A stretch of DNA of 17,274 bases from Krasilnikovozyma curviuscula. Lineage: Eukaryota > Basidiomycota > Tremellomycetes > Cystofilobasidiales > Mrakiaceae. Positions 11,641-17,274 of the stretch are shown here, in pieces (position 1 is the first letter of the stretch; every line of letters begins with the position of its first letter). The position numbers were made by a program, and so were the translations under genes. The stretch is taken from assembly GCA_014825775.1 (NCBI GenBank), contig MVAQ01000331.1, positions 1-17,274 on the forward strand, read 5' to 3'. The notes below the pieces were generated by a model that saw only the letters and a list, made by a program, of their open reading frames with translations, was not told where the DNA came from and did not search any database.

Positions 11641-12041
11641 TTAAGCCTGTGGTTTGTAAACCTCAGCCTTGGCGTCGTGCTTTTGTTCGTCGATCTTGTC
11701 AGAGACAGCGTCAACACCGGCAGAGAGCCTAGTGGAGAGGTTAGCATTGGAGTCCTACAAGATACAACAACGAATGCCCAGATCAGAAAAGCGTTAAGGA
11801 GAGAAAGTACATGACAGAAACCAAGAGCTTACCTTTGCAACCTCCTTGTTAGTCTCGTGGGAAGCACCAGAGACGGCGGATTGGACAGTCTCAGAGACCT
11901 ATTGGAAAGGAAGTACGAGCAGAATTCAGTAAAATATAAGTGGACAGTGTAGGGATGTATGCAGTAGCGACTAACGTAGTTGACAGCGTTGGAAGCAGTG
12001 TCGACGGCAGAGTTGACAAGGTTTCCGAGGGTGTTGGACAT
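11641..12041 (-). CDS. grg1: Grg1/Ccg-1-like glucose-repressible small protein
   Basis: An 81-residue hydrophilic, Ala/Asp/Lys/Ser-rich protein without Cys, Trp or membrane segments. It resembles Neurospora grg-1/ccg-1 and relatives, which are strongly induced on glucose starvation and under clock control and whose biochemical role is unknown. Exons in transcript order: 12041-11976, 11898-11833, 11754-11641. The family pattern is clear: NAVNYVSETVQSAVSGASHE, then NKEVAKDSNANLSTRLSAG, then DKIDEQKHDAKAEV near the C-terminus. Exons 1 and 2 are both exactly 66 nt and all introns are phase 0, so exon 2 can be skipped without frame loss. The start is fixed by the only ATG, just downstream of a likely 5'UTR intron (12046-12147). 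A TATA box and a TGACG cluster lie upstream, fitting an inducible, highly expressed gene. The identity rests on remembered family sequence features, not a search. Confidence 0.88.
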
Positions 12042-12045
12042 TTTT

Positions 12046-12147
12046 CTAAGAATTATGAACAGAATAGGAGGAATGGGAAACAGAAGGAAGAAGGGATTGT
12101 GTCAGAGGTTGTGAAGATGGGATGGAGAGGATGAGTGGACAACTCAC
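12046..12147 (-). other. Probable 5'UTR intron of the Grg1-like gene
   Basis: On the minus strand the segment starts GTGAGTTG after ATTTTATC and ends TTCTTAG four bases before the start ATG. It is 102 bp, pyrimidine-rich, and in the size range of the coding introns. Leader introns next to the ATG are common in highly expressed fungal genes. Confidence 0.7.
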
Positions 12148-12250
12148 GATAAAATTGGCTGATGTAGGGTTGAGTATGAGATAGAGAAGGGAGGAGTGTG
12201 AGTTTCTTGGTAAAGGGAAAAAAGATGGGCAAGGGTTGTTGATGAAACCC

Positions 12251-12258
12251 TTTATATA
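12251..12258 (-). promoter_or_regulatory. TATA box of the Grg1-like gene
   Basis: Reads TATATAAA on the minus strand, in the context GGTATATAAAGGG, about 100 bp upstream of the leader-intron donor. No other gene here has such a clear TATA box near its start. Confidence 0.7.
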
Positions 12259-12300
12259 CCATTGCCTAGGTGGGAATAGCTGTTCAGGCCAATGAGTTGA

Positions 12301-12350
12301 TGACGTTTGAAGCCTTATCCCAAGCCACTGGCGTCATTGTGACGTTGACG
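12301..12350. promoter_or_regulatory. Cluster of TGACG (CRE/ATF half-site) motifs
   Basis: Within 50 bp there are TGACGT at 12301-12306, CGTCA at 12332-12336 (the same core on the other strand), TGACGT at 12340-12345 and TGACG at 12346-12350. They lie 40-90 bp upstream of the TATA box. TGACG(T) is the core bound by fungal bZIP factors of ATF/CREB type, so stress or nutrient control of the Grg1-like gene is plausible. A single AGGGG (stress-element-like core) is present at 12472-12476. Binding is inferred, not shown. Confidence 0.5.
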
Positions 12351-12702
12351 GACAAAACCGGTTATTTCCAGCACGTTTCTCTCTCGTTCGTTCCTGTGAG
12401 AATGGGATGATAGAGGGTAACAATATAGAGAAAGATACCCGCAGTCGACCTGCTGTCGTCAGCGAGCACAAAGGGGAGTTTTCGACGTAGATTGAAGCAC
12501 TAGTCGCATGTCAATCCTCTTACACTGACAAGAGGACAGTCGCTGTTAATAACTAGTTTTTAAACTCAACAGCATTTCATCTCATAAGAGTAGCAAGTAC
12601 AACCATTGCTCTGTTTGTACACATTTCATATTCAACCTGCTGGCAGAAAACACAGCGATAGACAGCCCGCAAACATGCCCTTCAAGTCATACACTAGCAT
12701 AG
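12351..12702. other. Intergenic: far promoter of Grg1-like gene and 3' end of WW gene
   Basis: Apart from the AGGGG core at 12472 no element stands out. No open frame of interest and no RNA gene were seen. Confidence 0.5.
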
Positions 12703-13640
12703 TTACCAAATCAAACCATTTGGTCCCATCCCTGTACCAAATCCACCGACCCCAGCTGCCAGAGGATCCATAAGCATCCCATTTGTTGTTCCGGCACGAT
12801 AGCCAGTGCCGATCACAAGCTGTTGGTCTGGGTTGTACGACGAGTATTGCTGTCGGAACCTATAAAGCGAGAGGAGGCATGAAACTCTAGAGGACATAGG
12901 TGAGAGGACAAAAAGAAGACTTACACAGGATCATTGTTCAGACGCTCCTGAAGCGCTCGCTGATTCTGCGCTCGTTCCATTCGTTCATTATTCTCCCTCT
13001 CGAGCCGTTGCTGGAAGCCGAAATCAAACAGATATGACCATTGTTTAACATCAGCTTCAAGACAATCTTTCCAGCTCGAAGCTCGAAAGAATGAGGAAGA
13101 AAGACACTCACCGCTTCAACCTCCTTTGCTATCCTCTCCCTCTCAGCCTTGACCTCTTTACTACCAAACGATAGCTTTCCCTTCAGTTTATTCTTGAACG
13201 ATGAACTTGCTCTGCTTTTGGTTTGCGAATCAACAGACGGAGTTACCAAGTCATTCGTGTCGTAGCCATACGATGACGAAGCAGAAGGGTCGTTGAAAGC
13301 TTGAGTGCGCAGGTTGTCCAAGTTAGAGTTGGATGATACTACTGGTACTGTTGCCGGTGGTATTGCCGGAGCTGTTGGTTCACTATCGGGGATACCCTCC
13401 AGATACACAGGGTCTTCAAAGGGATGGATCCAAATACTGCGAGGTGGTTGGGCTTTAGTGTCAACCCAGTAAGGATGGTTAGACCTATGGTTACCAGTGA
13501 GGTGGGTACAGTGATAGAGAGTGTCAGATTGGGATGAGAGAAGGAGGAGAATGGATAAACAATGCATTGACGGACGTTGGGTCGACGAGTTTGATCCAGC
13601 CTGGTGGGAGTTCCGAGTTTTCATGTTCTTCTTGGAACAT
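12703..13640 (-). CDS. WW-domain protein with basic coiled-coil-like tail
   Basis: A 226-residue protein with one N-terminal WW domain, a module that binds proline-rich peptides; partners unknown. Exons in transcript order: 13640-13576, 13484-13112, 13010-12925, 12859-12703 (TAA). The WW domain covers about residues 11-43: LPPGW with Trp15, NHPYWVDT as middle strand, Trp40 and Pro43 in SIWIHP. This PPRSIW(I/V)HP form is common in basidiomycetes. A low-complexity Ser/Thr/Pro/Asn region follows, then a lysine-rich stretch (FKNKLKGKLSFGSKEVK) and a charged helix rich in Arg, Glu and Gln (residues ~135-175, likely coiled coil), and a Gly/Met-rich tail. The first donor is a weak GTCCGT; it was chosen because it alone restores DPTS|NHPYW in frame. 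The start is the first ATG downstream of a probable leader intron (13689-13768). Domain call firm, cellular role unknown. Confidence 0.85.
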
Positions 13641-13688
13641 CTTTGAAGGGTTTCGAAGGGTGCTGAGTGGGTTGAAGCAACCTTTCGT

Positions 13689-13768
13689 CTAAGGGAAGAT
13701 CAGCACGAGAGAGCACGGCAAACATAAATAGCTTTTCACTAGATAAAGGGAAAAAAATAAAAACTAAC
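13689..13768 (-). other. Probable 5'UTR intron of the WW-domain gene
   Basis: On the minus strand the segment begins GTTAGTTT and ends CTTCCCTTAG, 80 bp long, 48 bases before the start ATG. Length and splice signals fit the introns of neighbouring genes. Confidence 0.55.
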
Positions 13769-14040
13769 CCGGTGAGCTTGATGAGATTTTGATGAGCTTT
13801 GGGACTTTCAGCCTAGGAAGCAGTGTAGAATAGCTCTATCATGCCGCTAGACACCGTTGGATATCACTCGTCTCCGGCTACTCGTGGCGCTGGGCTCCCG
13901 TCACGCCCGATATGATGCTTGGAGCTAGAACTTTGCTGATTCTACACAAGCTCTTCTTAAGTAATGTTGATAAAGATCAAAATGAAGCTTAACAGAGCTA
14001 AAAAATATACAAAAAGGGAAGATGCAGCGATCCAAAACCT
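13769..14040. other. Intergenic: WW-gene promoter and IDO 3' end
   Basis: Both neighbours are on the minus strand, so this should hold the IDO terminator and the WW-gene promoter. I see no TATA box, RNA gene or repeat in it. Confidence 0.5.
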
Positions 14041-15674
14041 CTACGCCGTCACAGAGTTGTTTCCGACATACGCTTCCATCGTCCGCGTCCTACACAATTT
14101 CAAAAATTGAATCAACGCAGTTCCTCCTGTACCCCTGAGTTCCTCTGCTTTCACTTCGGGTGCTGATGATGCTTCGGCCAGCGCAGGAGGGAGGAGGTGG
14201 AGAAGGTAGTCTGGTACCGGGTGACGAGAAGGAGAGATGATGTACGATGTAACGATGACCACTAGAACAAGATAAGAACTGAAATTAGATACAATACGAA
14301 GAAGAAGAGGTGAGAATAAAAAGACGTACTGTGATAATCTCTGAAGTGCTTCAAAGCGACAAGGGCACCGTCGTATGATTTCCTTAGGTCAGATTCCGGA
14401 GATGATGCCAATACGAGATCTCGGATTGAAGGTTTAGACTTCATCAAGTGGTTCAGGAAATCTCGATGGGGTCCTGGCATGTACAACATCATACGGTGCA
14501 TGACTGAGGGCGGAGGTAGTGCGGAGGTTGAAGTCAGAGTAAGATTCTCAAAAGTGAAAAAAGATAGGAAGGAAGACTCACAAGTCGAGTCCGGTTTATC
14601 TTGTTCTCCCTTGTGATCTACTCCTAAAAACACATCCAGCGAATGCACCATCGAGCTCTGGCCAGCACTTGGTCCAGAGACCAACGTCTGCAAATCTTCC
14701 ACGACTTCCACCTCCCCAGTTTCTTCATCAACAACCTCACCACCTTCAAAGATCCACTCTCCACCAGGTAAGTCCGCGTTGCTGCCCTTAAACCATGGTC
14801 GGATAACATGGTAGAAGGTCGCCGGGTCACAGTGCTTCAACATCGTCTTCATGACGACTGTTAACTCGTCAATCCCGCGGCTTAACTGGTCAAGATAAGC
14901 TGCTATCCTTTTAATCGACAGAGAGTCGCCGACGAACGCCTCGTCGAGCGCTTTTCGCATCACCGAAAGGCAGCGCACGCCCTGCAGCTCGAGCTGCGCT
15001 GAGATGACATAAAACCCTTCTTCGGAGGAAGTGCCTGTCCACGTCTCAATCGCCGTGGTGGGAACATTTGAGTGAACGTCGAACCGCCGCGTGGGGTCCA
15101 GTGGAAGGACGTTGTAGAGGACGGTAGTCGCATAGGTACAAATAGTCGGTAAGCCGAGCAAGTTGGAAACTTGACGCAAGGGGATGCTGATGGAAGATGG
15201 AATTCTCATCTTTTCGAGTTGGTCTTTGTTAGTCTGCTGAGGTTGGGAGTGGACATAGAAGGCTGAGAGGAATGTCAGGACGACGGCAGCTCGTCGGAGG
15301 ATCGTCATCGTCTGGTCCTCCTTCAGGATGACCAAGACGCCGACTTCCTCCCTCCAAGCCTTTCTCCAACGTTCACCAACAGCACCGGAGCTTCCATGGA
15401 GCGTGCAAGCGGCTTCTCGAGCAGCAGTAAGCGCTTTTTCCCAGACGGCATATCGAGGGGGTAGAGTCGTGAGGTTAAGTTCGTCAGGCAAGAAGCCCGT
15501 CGAGACGGAGACTTGAAAATCCGCAGAGTTTGTCGAAGCGGTGTTGGGAGCAAAGGGGGAAAACTGGGAGGAGGTCGAGGCGCCAGACGAAGGGGAGAAG
15601 AGGTCGTTGGAGAAGTTGGAGGGCAGGTTGAGGAAGTGACCCTCTGGCAGCGTGGTATGTGTTGGGGACGACAT
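14041..15674 (-). CDS. BNA2: Indoleamine 2,3-dioxygenase (haem enzyme of tryptophan breakdown)
   Basis: IDO opens the indole ring of L-tryptophan with O2 to give N-formylkynurenine, the first step of the kynurenine route to NAD in fungi. Exons in transcript order: 15674-14582, 14503-14330, 14261-14041 (495 aa, TAG). LPPRYAVWEK (71-80) opens the enzyme fold after a ~60-residue Ser/Pro-rich leader. Haem-pocket landmarks are present: Phe287 and Arg292 in TFYHVIRPWFKG (matching human Phe226/Arg231), SAGQSS (336-341), YMPGPHRDFL (372-381) and proximal His422 in KHFRDYH. The tail has GTGGTALIQFLK. The start ATG sits in a good CCACC context; the open frame continues upstream but only to a GTG, not an ATG. 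Intron 1 (14504-14581) is 78 bp with no stop, so retention would insert 26 residues; the spliced form DSTFMHRMMLYMP fits the family. Fungi often hold several IDO paralogues; which type this is cannot be decided here. Confidence 0.95.
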
Positions 15675-16687
15675 GGTGGGAGGTGGGAGTGAGGGAGAGA
15701 ACTGACCGAGCAAGTCGGGTGCCCTGTTCTTAATGCTCTGTTCTTCTGGTGGAGCGAAGGTCGTCGTTGAATGGTGAAAAGAATTCTCCCGCCTTTTCGC
15801 ACGTCTTCGGTACGATATCCTGCGCACCGCCACCCCACTCAAATTTCTCAATTGCCGCTGGAGAAAATGTAAACAAAGGAAGTTCTTGTCTTTCTCTGCC
15901 TTGTAACGACCATTTCGACATTGTAACACGTTGAAGAAAGCAGTGCAAGATTAGGGAATTCCCAACTTCTTTTGGCTAGAGCAGGTAGTCCGTGCTCCCT
16001 CCTCGTACTCAAAGTCACCGTTATTACACCTCTATAGCCTTGAATTGCTTCCAGAATCCAACATTCTACTCTTCATATCTCTGATATTCCCACCGGCGCA
16101 ACGGACTTTATCAAATGCCATTGCTGTGAAGAAACACAACCAAGCACAACAGAAACGAAACGGCGCTGCGAGCGTCCTCCTTCCACGATTGATCCTTACA
16201 CATCAAATTTAATACTCTGGAAGACGTTCAACCTTCTGACCCTAGAATATCTCAAGAGAAGACGATAGTGGAATCATTTTTCAAATAGCGAGATAGGGGG
16301 ACCTCATTGGACAAGACTCAGCGGCTCGGTGGCGATGTAGATAAATTCGAATTTATCTCGATCTTACTAAATAGAACAACGTTGTGTGTCCGTACTCTTT
16401 CGCAATGTTACCTAGTCACAGCGCCCCTCTCATGTCTTCGCGAAACAAAACGCATGCATGAGTGGAACTCACCACGAAAATCCGTGTGCACTTATGGCCT
16501 TTCATCGTTCGATAGTGACAGAAACCAAATTATGGAACAGCTTGCACACCGAAAACACAAGAAGCTCCCACTGAATGTAAGTATATCAACAATGTCGTCC
16601 AACATATTTGAATCGGGAAACCTAGAGCATCGGCGTGTACAACCATTTATCCTTCCTTCATGGCGCTGGAAAGAAGCTTCAAGCAGT
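15675..16687. other. Intergenic, 1 kb: IDO promoter and 3' end of second polyubiquitin
   Basis: Both flanking genes run on the minus strand. The IDO leader is pyrimidine-rich directly before its ATG. The only structural element seen is the 20-bp palindrome at 16339-16358. A plus-strand frame (16307-16756) is mostly intergenic sequence plus antisense of ubiquitin and is not supported as a gene. Confidence 0.5.
16339..16358. repeat. Perfect 20-bp palindrome AGATAAATTCGAATTTATCT
   Basis: Each 10-base half is the exact reverse complement of the other with no spacer. It lies about 330 bp downstream of the second polyubiquitin stop codon and 660 bp upstream of the IDO start. It could be a binding site for a dimeric regulator or have no function. 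Confidence 0.85.

Positions 16688-17274
<587 letters not shown>

Noticed and set aside
15675..15929. 85-codon basic in-frame extension upstream of the IDO ATG that resembles a mitochondrial presequence
   Set aside because: The open frame starts at GTG; no in-frame ATG exists upstream of 15674, and the CCACC ATG at 15674 has good context.

Overview
The window looks like nuclear DNA of a basidiomycete fungus, most probably a tremellomycete (Cryptococcus/Kwoniella/Tremella type). The reasons are short introns (57-109 bp in coding sequence), usually two to eight per gene, compact spacing between genes, GT/AG splice sites with CTNAC/CTGAY branch-like motifs near the acceptor, and fungal or basidiomycete-type proteins (a Grg1-like protein, a fungal IDO, a WW protein with a PPRSIW-type second strand). 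No bacterial, plasmid, viral or transposon genes were seen, and no tRNA or rRNA gene was recognised.

Layout, left to right: (1) the 3' part of a polyubiquitin gene on +, cut by the window edge (1-928); (2) an aldo/keto reductase with a long unrecognised N-terminal domain on - (1359-3706, 9 exons, 580 aa); (3) PWP2/UTP1, a WD40 protein of the small-subunit processome, on - (3907-6992, 6 exons, 885 aa, two GC-AG introns); (4) about 1.1 kb without a supported gene; (5) a dimeric alpha/beta-barrel (Dabb-like) protein on + (8103-9086, 5 exons, 214 aa); (6) an alpha/beta hydrolase of monoacylglycerol-lipase type on + (9838-11389, 6 exons, 394 aa); (7) a small Grg1/Ccg-1-like protein on - with a TATA box, a TGACG cluster and a 5'UTR intron (11641-12041, 81 aa); (8) a WW-domain protein on - (12703-13640, 226 aa); (9) indoleamine 2,3-dioxygenase on - (14041-15674, 495 aa); (10) about 1 kb of intergenic DNA with a 20-bp perfect palindrome; (11) a second polyubiquitin gene on -, again cut by the edge (16688-17274).

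The single-copy genes are unrelated housekeeping and metabolic genes and do not form a pathway cluster. The most unusual thing is the frame around them. Two polyubiquitin genes point inward at each other about 15.8 kb apart, both are cut at the same ubiquitin codon (15/16), and they share a 178-bp identical tract that includes a whole 68-bp intron although flanking synonymous sites differ. This suggests gene conversion between inverted paralogues, and also that the contig ends are assembly breaks in repeated ubiquitin units. Other points worth checking are the N-terminal fusion on the aldo/keto reductase with an intron that could act as a splicing switch, the GC-AG introns of PWP2, and the AAG splice acceptors of the hydrolase. 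All gene models were built by eye from splice signals, reading frame and family conservation; no search or RNA data was available.
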